Part shown: one piece after another, positions 12,711 to 23,866 of the stretch
Position numbering within the stretch: position 1 is the stretch's first letter
Layout of the letters: each line of letters starts with the position of its first letter
Assembly (NCBI GenBank): GCA_032622095.1
Contig: CP136062.1
Span: forward strand, 36,396,918-36,460,917
Length of the DNA stretch: 64,000 nucleotides
Reading direction: 5' to 3'
DNA from: Siphonodentalium dalli
Taxonomy: Eukaryota > Mollusca > Scaphopoda > Gadilida > Siphonodentaliidae
Translations under genes and position numbers: made by a program
Notes under the pieces: generated by a model
Seen by the model: only the letters and a program-made list of their open reading frames with translations
What the model was told of the DNA's origin: nothing
Database searches by the model: none

Positions 12711-14877
12711 GAAATGTATTTGTGAGAATATTGTGGTGTCGTCAGATAAGTCTCCGCGGGTACAGTACTACAGTTGCGATCAAAATTTAACGTTGAACCC
12801 TATAGAGAGTTTGACAATTTACTCAAATGTTCACAGTGATGGAACTGAATGGCTATCACATATGCATGGCTCTTACGTGTAAACTTCTGTAACTACATGT
12901 GATTTTACAAAAGTAACTTGCAATACAGTCGGCCACCAGATACAGTAGTTGATAAAAACAAATTGGTTCACATCAATCATATACAACCACGGGCTCCAGT
13001 GATAATGTCCAATATACTACAAATGTAATGTTTATCAAGTCCAAAGTTGCAGGATGTCGTTGTATATTGATTGATGGTGTTTTTCATCAATTGACAAAAT
13101 TAATGTTTATTGCCAGGACGAAGTACGCATGATACGGAGTTGTGTGCTAACAAATCTGCGAGCCACTGTTTGTTAAAATTGTTCGGTCATGTAGAGTTTT
13201 TTTTTTATATTTTCATGCCAAGCTATGGTGCTTATGGATCATTCAGTTTTGGTATTAAATTTGGAGAATCTCGACCAACATCAATGTAACAACTACAACT
13301 CATCTATGCCAATGATATGTTTAGCCATACATGCAAATAGGCTGGTATTGTCTAAAACATTTAAACAATGGTATCATGTCCATATGTATTGCTAAATATT
13401 GCTAGGCATAGATGGTTGTTCTATAATTCTTGATCGGGTTTATCCAAATTGGGAGTTTAAATTATGTTCATCTGGTGATAAAGAAGACACTTTCTCCGTC
13501 CACTCGATACACCCCCTGGGATACATGTTTCACATACCGAATTAACATCTTAGTCGACATAACAATTTACGCCATCAAATCCTTTGCCACAAGAATAAAA
13601 ATAAATTGTCATTATAAATAGGCAAGACATCTCTGGACACTTTCTAAGAGAGAATTAGTTATAAGAAGACATGTGTGCATTATGTAGTTGGTCTTATATA
13701 TATAACACAACACATTAAGATGCAAGTGACACAGTGCGGGGACAATAACGTGTCGAAGAAAATAGATGAGGGGACCCTTCAGAATGTATCATGACTCCAT
13801 CTGTTGTGACCAAACCATCGGTTTAGGCTTAATGGATCGTAATGCCCCAATAATAAACTTGGCTTTGAACCAATCAACACTCTAGGCCGTGGTATTTTCC
13901 CGTAAATTAGATAGTGTCTATAGTCGGATGGTATTGGTTATGTTCAAATTGTGACACAGATAGAATAGAATAGAATAGAATTTATTAAACAAAATACGTC
14001 CCTGTGTTGGGACAGGTTGCCATAAATTAGATATAATATTAAAGTGATATATAAACACACATAACATGTATAATAATAACATCACTTAGTCATGTAACTT
14101 AATATGCATTATATAATAATATTTATGTATTGTTCAATCTGCACTCGGAAAACCTCCTGACTACGTTGCAAAATTTCGCACAATGTCGTGTAAGATCATT
14201 ATCTAATATATGCTTCAGTTGGTCCCATCTACTCATAAGTCGAAAATTAATATTGATATATACAGATATGAAACTGTACATGTTGTGCCGCATGGGCCAT
14301 TGGTCATTATAGGATTATATCTAGAAACTTAGTCTAGGCAACTACCGAGAACTCACTGGAAATTGCATTTATAGCTTATATATAGGGTTGTAATTCAATG
14401 CCAGTGTTTGCGTTTCCGATGAAGTTAATACCCAAAATGTGAAATTTGAGATATCCCTGGCCGTCAGAGTGAACCAAATGTCTTAATTAAGGTTATCAAC
14501 GGGTTATAGTCAAATACCACAATGGTGTACTAACAATTCATTGGTATTGCCTTAATTTAGTCAGTGTCTAATCACATGGTGCTGGGTTTTTTTCAAAGTT
14601 GGGCACATGTATGTCTTAATCTATGCAGCCATGTTCTGCATAGGCCACTGACCATTATAAGATCGGGAGACTTTGCCACCCGATAGCTCCTTAGTAACGG
14701 TTACTAAGCACCTCCTCGGAATTTTCTTGAAAATGCAACTATAGTTGATATATATTTTACTCATTACGATCTACTTTAGTGAAAATTCGAATTTTCTTGA
14801 TTTTCGCAGCTATATATATACACAATACGTGGAGATTAATTGTGGTTAGAATATTGATGGTGAATGTTGGGTTTCAG
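12711..14877. other. No supported gene; minor repeats
   Basis: Holds an inverted copy (about 12765-12822) of the short repeat found at 15440-15490 and 15610-15660, and a (TAGAA)4 microsatellite at 13961-13980. Other open frames are short and unrecognised. Confidence 0.5.
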
Positions 14878-15101
14878 TCGCTGTACTGAAGTTCCCGAAA
14901 TGTAATTGGCGTGGGAAGTGTGAAAGCAAAGCCTATACCGCCATAGTACAGATCTTAGCTGCACCGAAATGTCCATTTATCAGTAGCACATATCCTGCGA
15001 AAACACAGATTCTTCCAGTGTGTGTGTGTGGGACAGACTCCGATGACAGCGATTGTGTTAATGACAATGAACAACTGCCATCTATACCTGTGTATTTGTA
15101 A
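14878..15101 (+). CDS. Candidate terminal exon of a Cys-containing protein
   Basis: Following 'gttgggtttcag' (AG 14876-14877), a phase-1 frame runs for 73 codons to a TAA at 15099-15101. It contains 'FPKCNWRGKCESKAYTAIVQ', then 'PKCPF' and 'PVCVCGTDSDDSDC', giving seven cysteines. Codon use is richer in G and C than the surrounding noncoding DNA. A canonical AATAAA lies about 75 bp after the stop. The cysteine spacing suggests a disulfide-bonded extracellular domain, but I cannot assign a family; a Kazal-like or other small Cys-rich module is only a guess. Its phase-1 start matches the phase-1 donor of the Thr-rich exon at 11584, so the two could be consecutive exons of one secreted protein. 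Confidence 0.45.
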
Positions 15102-15175
15102 CATTATACACCCCGTTATGACCAACGATGTGGCTTCAAAAACTAGTCAGTGGACAACCAGACAGACAAGTACCA

Positions 15176-15181
15176 AATAAA
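15176..15181 (+). terminator. Polyadenylation signal AATAAA
   Basis: A canonical hexamer about 75 bp downstream of the TAA of the candidate exon ending at 15101. The position suits a short 3' UTR. Confidence 0.4.
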
Positions 15182-15424
15182 ACAATAACTTATCGTGAAA
15201 CTTTGTTCAACTGTTTTGTTGGGAATATTTTCGTTTGATTCAACAGACTGCATATTATCGAGATTACAAAACCATTCGACACTTACTTTTGCCAATTACT
15301 GTATCTTGAGACCTAACTATATCATACATTACAACTATTAAATCACGAATAGTTATAGTGGGTCAAACACAAGTGTTAATCTTCATATATTATTGCGCAC
15401 GATTGCCATAAGTGATATTACAAT

Positions 15425-15665
15425 CAAAGTTTGAGCATAACACGACATTCTCCATAGGGTTCAGTGTTAAAATTCGATCGCAACTGTAGCCAGCAAGAAT
15501 CATCTGATAACATCCATTATTTTTAAGACTACGTCTATGTTGCATACTTAGTATTTTTTAGGAATATCAGTACGCTCATATCATCATACGCGACATTTAT
15601 CCAAAGTATTAAAATCTCCATAGGGCTCAGTGTTAAATTTTGATCACAACTGTAGCCAACACGAA
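15425..15665 (+). repeat. Short direct duplication, with an inverted relative at 12.8 kb
   Basis: Two ~50 bp copies of 'ctccatagggttcagtgtta' followed by 'gatcgcaactgtagcca' (or variants) start near 15450 and 15617. The reverse complement occurs at about 12765-12822. Confidence 0.6.
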
Positions 15666-16681
15666 TGAACCGATCACATCACAATTTTCAGAAATACACG
15701 AAAGGGTCATATCTAGTAGTTTGGAGAAGTTTCAAATCGCACCGATCACCATACGCCATGTGGCACCATCTATCGTTTTCTGTAAATACGAAACGCTCTC
15801 TAATTTATGTTGACCCCGATTTAGGTCGACCCGCCAAAATTCAAGAACGGAAACAAGTCAATCCTGAAAACACACCCACTAGTCACACATAATCCGTTTT
15901 CAGATCGCTTTTAACAAACCAAACATGCAAACTGACATAAGGAATCCGACTATAATATGAATTGAGTAAAACGTATTGCTAAGCGCCTCATGATTGGTCA
16001 GTAGGCTGTGTTCCCATGGGTACAATTATGTAATATGCCACGACAGGTCAATGCAAGCAATTCTGCCACCATATCAAACTATCAGTACCCAAATAATTAT
16101 AATCACAAGCGAAAATCACAAACATAGGTTAAACGCTTGTTACATTAACGTTGTAAGCTGAAGAAAGAGGCATCGAATAGTTTCCTGTCAACCCTGTTGC
16201 AGTACGTACATTGAGATCATGTTACAGAGTACTTACAACAGCCGCAATGAAAAAATTACAGAACATCGCTTTTTCCAACTCGCATATTAACCATGGTCGA
16301 TTAGCTGTTTCATGAAAGCTTGATTATGAAAGAAAGACGTGATTACCGTTTTGTGAAAACTAAAGAAGATTACATTTACATAAGATTACATTACATTGCT
16401 GACTGCGCTACATGTAAATTAATATATTTCTTGTTTTGCTTTCCCATTGTATTGTCTGCAATTCGGTACACGAAACGAATACCCACGTTCGATGATATTT
16501 TATGACTAGATTGTTCACATCCCATAATTAAAATTTAACTTGCCAAAAGTTTTGCCAAATAAAAATATTTTTTGCCAAATGAAAATATGTTTTGCCATTG
16601 CAAATTTGGCAAGCGGCAGCACGAACCCTGACTTAACAACAATAAGCCATACAAACGTTGTATGGTTTATTGCTCGACATG
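15666..16681. other. No supported feature
   Basis: AT-rich spacer. The frames at 15665-15892 and 16320-16505 lack recognisable features. Confidence 0.5.
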
Positions 16682-17239
16682 GATTAACATGTAACATGTA
16701 ACGCTAACTGTATTACTTGACCGATGGGAGGTTTGGCCATCAGCATCAACAAGTTCATTAAATTTCTGCCATAATTCAGTGTTAGTCACGGCGCGTAGAT
16801 TACGCAGTTTGGCTACGTTATACGTGTATTCATCTCTAATTTGGCGGTCCATTGTTTTTTGCGGTTATCGTTACTATAATGTCTCGTTATTGTGTTTATT
16901 CCGGGTACAGTCATATTGCTTTTTGATCCGATGAACTTCTTCCCGTTGTTTCCTGCAGTCTTCATTAAACCACAATTTTATTGGGTTGCTTTCTTGTATT
17001 ACTTGAGCTTTTGATTTGTAGCTACATAAGCATCCGATACGAGTACATTTATCATTTACATCCTCCCGTGTTATATTCGATTCACATTCTCGGAAGTTAT
17101 CTAGCTTAGTGTTTATACCACCCCCCCCCCCACAACTGTGATGTCTACATTGTGCATATTTACACCTGCGTGTGTAGAGTTCCAACGATTTGGTCATGCG
17201 CGTGCATGTATCCGAAGATTTTGTTTCCATGGAAACCAT
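16682..17239 (-). pseudogene. Probable LINE ORF2 fragment (endonuclease/RT linker region)
   Basis: On the minus strand two consecutive open segments read like the linker between the endonuclease and RT of a LINE. The first contains 'IKLWFNEDCRKQREEVHRIK', reminiscent of the conserved '(P)WFN-E-C' stretch. The second contains 'RNLRAVTNTELWQKFNEL', reminiscent of the basic region followed by 'W..L' before RT motif 0. Stops and frame changes separate them, and no catalytic motif is included. The orientation is opposite to the LINE at 7.5-10.7 kb, so this is an independent insertion. Confidence 0.4.
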
Positions 17240-17820
17240 ATTTCGAGTGGCTTCTCAATGTGTGTCATCTCTATTTCTATGTTGTGAATATCACAGAGCA
17301 GATAAATCTAGAACTCTAAATTTCACTACTTCTTTAAATAACGCCACACTCCCAATCGCATAATGGATAACACTGTTATCTCAACCAATAAGTCTACCGA
17401 CTCCTTTGTCATCACCGCATCTTCAACTCATTATCTTGATTTGACAGTTTACAAAACATCGATAAGTTTGTATCCACAGCTGTTTACATTTCCAGTATAT
17501 TCACAACATCTTTCGGTAACTGAAAACTCACTTGCTAAATTTTCAGAAATATTGCACAAATAATCTAGCAATACATCAGAACAGGTCGAGTGTCGTACAT
17601 GTCGCTCATTTACATTCAGTGTGTAAATTTACCTGTTGGTAAAATGTGGTCTGTTTTCTCGCAGAAATTGACTAGTTCTAGTCAATTCAAATGCTTACAG
17701 ATGAGACCCAAAATGGTAACAATTCAATAGTGACGACATGTTCGACGGCGGTTCTTCGCTTAGAAGATTCGTCACCGAGATATGTAACTGAAGATAACGT
17801 CGATGAAAATTTTGATTCAC
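17240..17820. other. Left flank of the 40 bp array; no clear gene
   Basis: An open frame at 17363-17563 and the ~43-codon lead-in (17691-17820) that runs into the array are not recognisable. They could be remnants of the 5' part of the same retroelement that lies right of the array (21365-22007). Confidence 0.35.
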
Positions 17821-20800
17821 CTATGTTTCTGTTCCCTCCTGTCTCCGTTGTGTTTGTCACGTATGTTTCTGTTCCCTCCTGTCTCCGTTGTGTTTGTCAC
17901 GTATGTTTCTGTTCCCTCCTGTCTCCGTTGTGTTTGTCACGTATGTTTCTGTTCCCTCCTGTCTCCGTTGTGTTTGTCACGTATGTTTCTGTTCCCTCCT
18001 GTCTCCGTTGTGTTTGTCACGTATGTTTCTGTTCCCTCCTGTCTCCGTTGTGTTTGTCACGTATGTTTCTGTTCCCTCCTGTCTCCGTTGTGTTTGTCAC
18101 GTATGTTTCTGTTCCCTCCTGTCTCCGTTGTGTTTGTCACGTATGTTTCTGTTCCCTCCTGTCTCCGTTGTGTTTGTCACGTATGTTTCTGTTCCCTCCT
18201 GTCTCCGTTGTGTTTGTCACCTATGTTTCTGTTCCCTCCTGTCTCCGTTGTGTTTGTCACCTATGTTTCTGTTCCCTCCTGTCTCCGTTGTGTTTGTCAC
18301 CTATGTTTCTGTTCCCTCCTGTCTCCGTTGTGTTTGTCACCTATGTTTCTGTTCCCTCCTGTCTCCGTTGTGTTTGTCACGTATGTTTCTGTTCCCTCCT
18401 GTCTCCGTTGTGTTTGTCACGTATGTTTCTGTTCCCTCCTGTCTCCGTTGTGTTTGTCACGTATGTTTCTGTTCCCTCCTGTCTCCGTTGTGTTTGTCAC
18501 GTATGTTTCTGTTCCCTCCTGTCTCCGTTGTGTTTGTCACGTATGTTTCTGTTCCCTCCTGTCTCCGTTGTGTTTGTCACGTATGTTTCTGTTCCCTCCT
18601 GTCTCCGTTGTGTTTGTCACGTATGTTTCTGTTCCCTCCTGTCTCCGTTGTGTTTGTCACGTATGTTTCTGTTCCCTCCTGTCTCCGTTGTGTTTGTCAC
18701 GTATGTTTCTGTTCCCTCCTGTCTCCGTTGTGTTTGTCACGTATGTTTCTGTTCCCTCCTGTATCCGTTGTGTTTGTCACGTATGTTTCTGTTCCCTCCT
18801 GTCTCCGTTGTGTTTGTCACGTATGTTTCTGTTCCTCCCTGTCTCCGTTGTGTTTGTCACGTATGTTTCTGTTCCCCCCTGTCTCCGTTGTGTTTGTCAC
18901 GTATGTTTCTGTTCCCTCCTGTCTCCGTTGTGTTTGTCACGTATGTTTCTGTTCCCTCCTGTCTCCGTTGTGTTTGTCACGTATGTTTCTGTTCCCTCCT
19001 GTCTCCGTTGTGTTTGTCACGTATGTTTCTGTTCCCTCCTGTCTCCGTTGTGTTTGTCACGTATGTTTCTGTTCCCTCCTGTCTCCGTTGTGTTTGTCAC
19101 GTATGTTTCTGTTCCCTCCTGTCTCCGTTGTGTTTGTCACGTATGTTTCTGTTCCCTCCTGTCTCCGTTGTGTTTGTCACGTATGTTTCTGTTCCCTCCT
19201 GTCTCCGTTGTGTTTGTCACGTATGTTTCTGTTCCCTCCTGTCTCCGTTGTGTTTGTCACGTATGTTTCTGTTCCCTCCTGTCTCCGTTGTGTTTGTCAC
19301 GTATGTTTCTGTTCCCTCCTGTCTCCGTTGTGTTTGTCACGTATGTTTCTGTTCCCTCCTGTCTCCGTTGTGTTTGTCACGTATGTTTCTGTTCCCTCCT
19401 GTCTCCGTTGTGTTTGTCACGTATGTTTCTGTTCCCTCCTGTCTCCGTTGTGTTTGTCACGTATGTTTCTGTTCCCTCCTGTCTCCGTTGTGTTTGTCAC
19501 CTATGTTTCTGTTCCCTCCTGTCTCCGTTGTGTTTGTCACCTATGTTTCTGTTCCCTCCTGTCTCCGTTGTGTTTGTCACCTATGTTTCTGTTCCCTCCT
19601 GTCTCCGTTGTGTTTGTCACCTATGTTTCTGTTCCCTCCTGTCTCCGTTGTGTTTGTCACGTATGTTTCTGTTCCCTCCTGTCTCCGTTGTGTTTGTCAC
19701 GTATGTTTCTGTTCCCTCCTGTCTCCGTTGTGTTTGTCACGTATGTTTCTGTTCCCTCCTGTCTCCGTTGTGTTTGTCACGTATGTTTCTGTTCCCTCCT
19801 GTCTCCGTTGTGTTTGTCACGTATGTTTCTGTTCCCTCCTGTCTCCGTTGTGTTTGTCACGTATGTTTCTGTTCCCTCCTGTCTCCGTTGTGTTTGTCAC
19901 GTATGTTTCTGTTCCCTCCTGTCTCCGTTGTGTTTGTCACGTATGTTTCTGTTCCCTCCTGTCTCCGTTGTGTTTGTCACGTATGTTTCTGTTCCCTCCT
20001 GTATCCGTTGTGTTTGTCACGTATGTTTCTGTTCCCTCCTGTCTCCGTTGTGTTTGTCACGTATGTTTCTGTTCCTCCCTGTCTCCGTTGTGTTTGTCAC
20101 GTATGTTTCTGTTCCCCCCTGTCTCCGTTGTGTTTGTCACGTATGTTTCTGTTCCCTCCTGTCTCCGTTGTGTTTGTCACGTATGTTTCTGTTCCCTCCT
20201 GTCTCCGTTGTGTTTGTCACGTATGTTTCTGTTCCCTCCTGTCTCCGTTGTGTTTGTCACGTATGTTTCTGTTCCCTCCTGTCTCCGTTGTGTTTGTCAC
20301 GTATGTTTCTGTTCCCTCCTGTCTCCGTTGTGTTTGTCACGTATGTTTCTGTTCCCTCCTGTCTCCGTTGTGTTTGTCACGTATGTTTCTGTTCCCTCCT
20401 GTCTCCGTTGTGTTTGTCACGTATGTTTCTGTTCCCTCCTGTCTCCGTTGTGTTTGTCACGTATGTTTCTGTTCCCTCCTGTCTCCGTTGTGTTTGTCAC
20501 GTATGTTTCTGTTCCCTCCTGTCTCCGTTGTGTTTGTCACGTATGTTTCTGTTCCCTCCTGTCTCCGTTGTGTTTGTCACGTATGTTTCTGTTCCCTCCT
20601 GTCTCCGTTGTGTTTGTCACGTATGTTTCTGTTCCCTCCTGTCTCCGTTGTGTTTGTCACGTATGTTTCTGTTCCCTCCTGTCTCCGTTGTGTTTGTCAC
20701 GTATGTTTCTGTTCCCTCCTGTCTCCGTTGTGTTTGTCACGTATGTTTCTGTTCCCTCCTGTCTCCGTTGTGTTTGTCACGTATGTTTCTGTTCCCTCCT

Positions 20801-21140
20801 GTCTCCGTTGTGTTTGTCACGTATGTTTCTGTTCCCTCCTGTCTCCGTTGTGTTTGTCACGTATGTTTCTGTTCCCTCCTGTCTCCGTTGTGTTTGTCAC
20901 GTATGTTTCTGTTCCCTCCTGTCTCCGTTGTGTTTGTCACGTATGTTTCTGTTCCCTCCTGTCTCCGTTGTGTTTGTCACGCATGTTTCTGTTCCCTCCT
21001 GTCTCCGTTGTGTTTGTCACGTATGTTTCTGTTCCCTCCTGTCTCCGTTGTGTTTGTCACGTATGTTTCTGTTCCCTCCTGTCTCCGTTGTGTTTGTCAC
21101 GTATGTTTCTGTTCCCTCCTGTCTCCGTTGTGTTTGTCCT
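17821..21140. repeat. 40 bp minisatellite, 83 uninterrupted units
   Basis: Exactly 83 units of 40 bp with no indel. The consensus begins 'gtatgtttctgttccctcct' and continues 'gtctccgttgtgtttgtcac'. The plus strand is 75% pyrimidine, with 47.5% G+C, against AT-rich flanks. Variants are few: a C first base (17821, and two blocks of four units at 18221-18341 and 19501-19621), 'gtatcc' (18741, 19981), 'gttcctccct' (18821, 20061), 'gttcccccct' (18861, 20101) and 'gcatg' (20981). The last unit degenerates at 21139. The unit has no stop codon on the plus strand, so all three frames stay open for over 1080 codons. I regard these frames as a by-product of the repeat rather than as genes; there is no start context, splice site or known domain. 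Confidence 0.97.
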
Positions 21141-21364
21141 GATGAGTTTTTAGTGTTGAATCATGTATTGCTCCCGCCAGTCTCACTTTGCTTTGGATAA
21201 GTACACGGATGCTGCTACGTGCAGTAGCTAAACCAGTAACCATGCATGTACCAATCTTTGTCGATTTTGTTTTGCTTTTCGTATGGCAACTCAAATATAA
21301 AAAAAAAAATGATGACTCATCAAATTCCAATGATGCTGGTATAGTCCCTCAGTACTCTTGGCAT
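21141..21364. other. Junction between array and retroelement remnant
   Basis: No recognisable feature apart from an A10-type run at 21300-21310. The open frames leaving the array end at 21142-21200. Confidence 0.4.
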
Positions 21365-22007
21365 AGACCCAAATGTGAAACGACCTTCTATCGTTGTTAT
21401 CGATAAAACGCTACAAATAATTGCTGGTCAATTGAAATATGTCAAACTAATCAGGACTGGGCCAATAAGTGGCTCTCTTTTGATTGAATGCTCAAAGAAA
21501 GTTCAATATGATGCTCTACTAGAGTTAGGAATTATTGCGCACACACCAGTATAGGTTACTCCACATAATGCATTAAATAGTGGCACAGCTGGGTTGCGCA
21601 CCGCGATATAGCTGATTCTTCGGAATTAGAAATATTGGCGGAGTTGGCACCACAGGGAGTTACAAAGACTGTTGATGGACCCAATGTTCCTCCGAATAGT
21701 TAAGTGCGAATATCCACCACCATTGAAGGGTTGGTACATTAAGGTAGATATAATTACCTATGTTCCAAATCAACACGATGTTTTGCGGTAACTGTCAGGG
21801 ATATGACTATGGCCATGAACAATGTAAAAGTAAAGAAACTATTTGTGCCCGCTGTTCTGTTTCTGGTCATGACCGTACAAAATGTATAACTCCTAAAAAT
21901 TGTTCGAACTGCCCAGGTTCACATGATGTAATGGATAGCTCATTCGTGTCCCATATGGATTCAAGATACAAAGGTGTAAGGCTGAGAAACATTCACCATA
22001 CATGCTA
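21365..22007 (+). pseudogene. Degraded LINE ORF1 (gag-like) with CCHC zinc knuckles
   Basis: Three consecutive pieces of a LINE ORF1 protein can be read with frame changes. The first (about 21368-21555) contains 'KLIRTGPISGSLLIECSKK' and a 'TPV' stop 'VTPHNALN' stretch, matching the RNA-binding core of ORF1p. The second (about 21605-21700) contains 'ELEILAELAPQGVTK'. The third (21760-22007) carries 'CGNCQGYDYGHEQC', 'CARCSVSGHDRTKC' and 'CSNCPGSHD', which are three consecutive zinc-knuckle-like motifs. At least two frameshifts and several stops make it nonfunctional. No ORF2 follows, so the copy is truncated or interrupted. It starts some 225 bp right of the 40 bp array, in the same orientation as the array's open strand. 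Confidence 0.75.
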
Positions 22008-22814
22008 AGAACATATTTGGTGTTAGACCATCAATTACACAGGTCACTTACTATTTATAATAGAAAGAGGGTTGATGCCAGCGCTCAGAGAGTCAAACAA
22101 ACGTCGTTAATATATCACTAGCAACACAAATGCAAGAGAACGATATTACTCATATTCTAGAACCTGTGTAGCGGCAATGGATACGACCACTGCATTTTTT
22201 TACATTTGCCTCGACACACACTTGTTTTGTGAAATTATTCATTTTTCATTTGTGTATTGTTTTTACAATATGTTGAGTAATAAAGGCAACGACGACGCTG
22301 ATACGTGAAATTCTCGATTTTTCGCTTCGCTCGTCCAGAAAAATTTAGTGAAAATATCTGAGGATTTGTGCATAACATGCGTCTATAGGCCTTAACCACC
22401 GACCTTGGACCATGTTTTATGTGTATGACCATACTGGTAGCTATCCCACTGCCCAAAATCTGTCAAAAGATTCGACTCCCAGAAAAACAGGTTGAATTTT
22501 GAATTTGCAAAGTTTGACACGATGCTCAAGGATAAACAATCAACTTTGAGGGATAAGGTACCTCCATGTATTTAATATTTGGTGAAACATCACCTACATA
22601 GCCTTGACGAATTGATTCAGGCTCACACCAGATTCATCAGATATTATACATATATTATGAGTTATTCAGGCGTCGACTACTTCACATATTTCAATATGCA
22701 TCAGCCTTAAATTAAATTATTTATATTTGCTGATGACATTCCATGCATGTTTTATAAGTTTTTCTATATATTTTGATATTATGTCTTATGTGTATTTGCA
22801 CAATGGTCGGTTTC
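22008..22814. other. No supported feature
   Basis: AT-rich spacer. No continuation of the ORF1 remnant into an endonuclease could be read. Confidence 0.5.
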
Positions 22815-23010
22815 TTATTGGCCCCGATCCCAACCGAGCACTCTCGCTCTGATTTTGGGTGTTTTATTTGCATATTTTGCGTTTCATATTAGTCTAATTC
22901 ACTGTAGTTTCTATAGTTGCTTCACTCGATTTTGATAATCTGTACCTTCTTGTCGCGATTTTGGTTTTGTTGCTCCAACGACGTTAAACCATAATCAATC
23001 AATCATTCAA
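22815..23010 (+). mobile_element. Probable SINE or LINE 3' tail
   Basis: The segment from 'ggccccgatcccaaccgagca' to 'gctccaacgacgttaaacc' followed by (AATC)n is the kind of 3' end seen on many molluscan short interspersed elements, with the degenerate (AATC) tail at 22990-23008. Assigned from recognition of the tail. A and B box promoter elements could not be placed with confidence. Confidence 0.4.
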
Positions 23011-23719
23011 ACACGAAACTTCAGCAAATTTGGATGATTTCTCCATTTTGGTAGCCACCTTAGTCGCCATCTTGAATTGAGATTTCTAAAAACATGTCTG
23101 TCCAACGTTTTAAACTTACCGAGTGATTCAAACAACTGTGGCGGTTGAGAGAAAAGTCGTTTTTTGGGAGCCATCTTTGATCTTGTAGTCCAAATTGCTC
23201 TCTGAGGAGGAAGTGTGATGCAATGGTATTATTACATACAATTTCCTATCTGACGCTGCCTCCCTGACGCAATAACTGGAATTGTTTGTCTCATGTTTGT
23301 GGTCTCACTCTGTCGAAATCATCGGTATTAACAGCCAAGTTTCACAATATATCCATATTCTTCCGCCAAACGTAGATTAAATGAATTCACCTATATTCAC
23401 TAAACCGCACATTGGGAGTAATATCAATGGATGTTTGACATATCTGAGTGAGGCCTCTAGTTCGGTATTCATTTCGGTCGCCAGATTGAACATAGGTGAA
23501 CTAATGTTGGTTGTTATTATAAGGCATTCAAAATAATAGAAATATTATTCATCCGCTTTATCACGTGACTCGAGTACCAAAATCGATGTTTGGTTTATTT
23601 TCACAGTATACAATGTATACATGAATTGACATTTTAAAGATTGTTGTCACAATACGACCTGCGGTGGGATATATTATCTTGTCCAAATGGTTGGGTATTA
23701 AACTTACATTATCCACTTT
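23011..23719. other. No supported feature
   Basis: Intergenic or intronic AT-rich sequence containing 'gccatcttg' phrases common in invertebrate repeats. No coding sequence seen. Confidence 0.5.
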
Positions 23720-23866
23720 AACGCTCCTAAATTACGATATCTTTAGCTGGGGCAAAACATTATTTGAACTGAGTCTAGGAACCCATTCATCACAGCTCAG
23801 AGATATCACAATCGATTTTTGAAATCTGGTATTTTACACCATTTGGCGGTCTGGCAGAAATAGCAT
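23720..23866 (+). repeat. Solitary diverged arm of the foldback at 28399-28840
   Basis: Shares 'cgctcctaaatta', 'gaggaaccc-ttcatca-agctcagag-gatatc' spaced blocks and 'atcgatttttgaa' with the left arm 28420-28545. It shows the arm exists elsewhere as a single copy. Confidence 0.6.

Noticed and set aside
12755-12888. Exon-like frame after 'gggtacag'
   Set aside because: The sequence is an inverted copy of a dispersed repeat at 15440 and 15610, so its coding appearance is not meaningful.
17821-21140. CRISPR array
   Set aside because: Units are contiguous with no spacers, and the context is eukaryotic.
17691-21200. Giant open frame of 1169 codons (and two others of over 1080 codons)
   Set aside because: All three forward frames are open because the 40 bp unit lacks stops. 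There is no domain, splice or start evidence, so it is annotated as a minisatellite.
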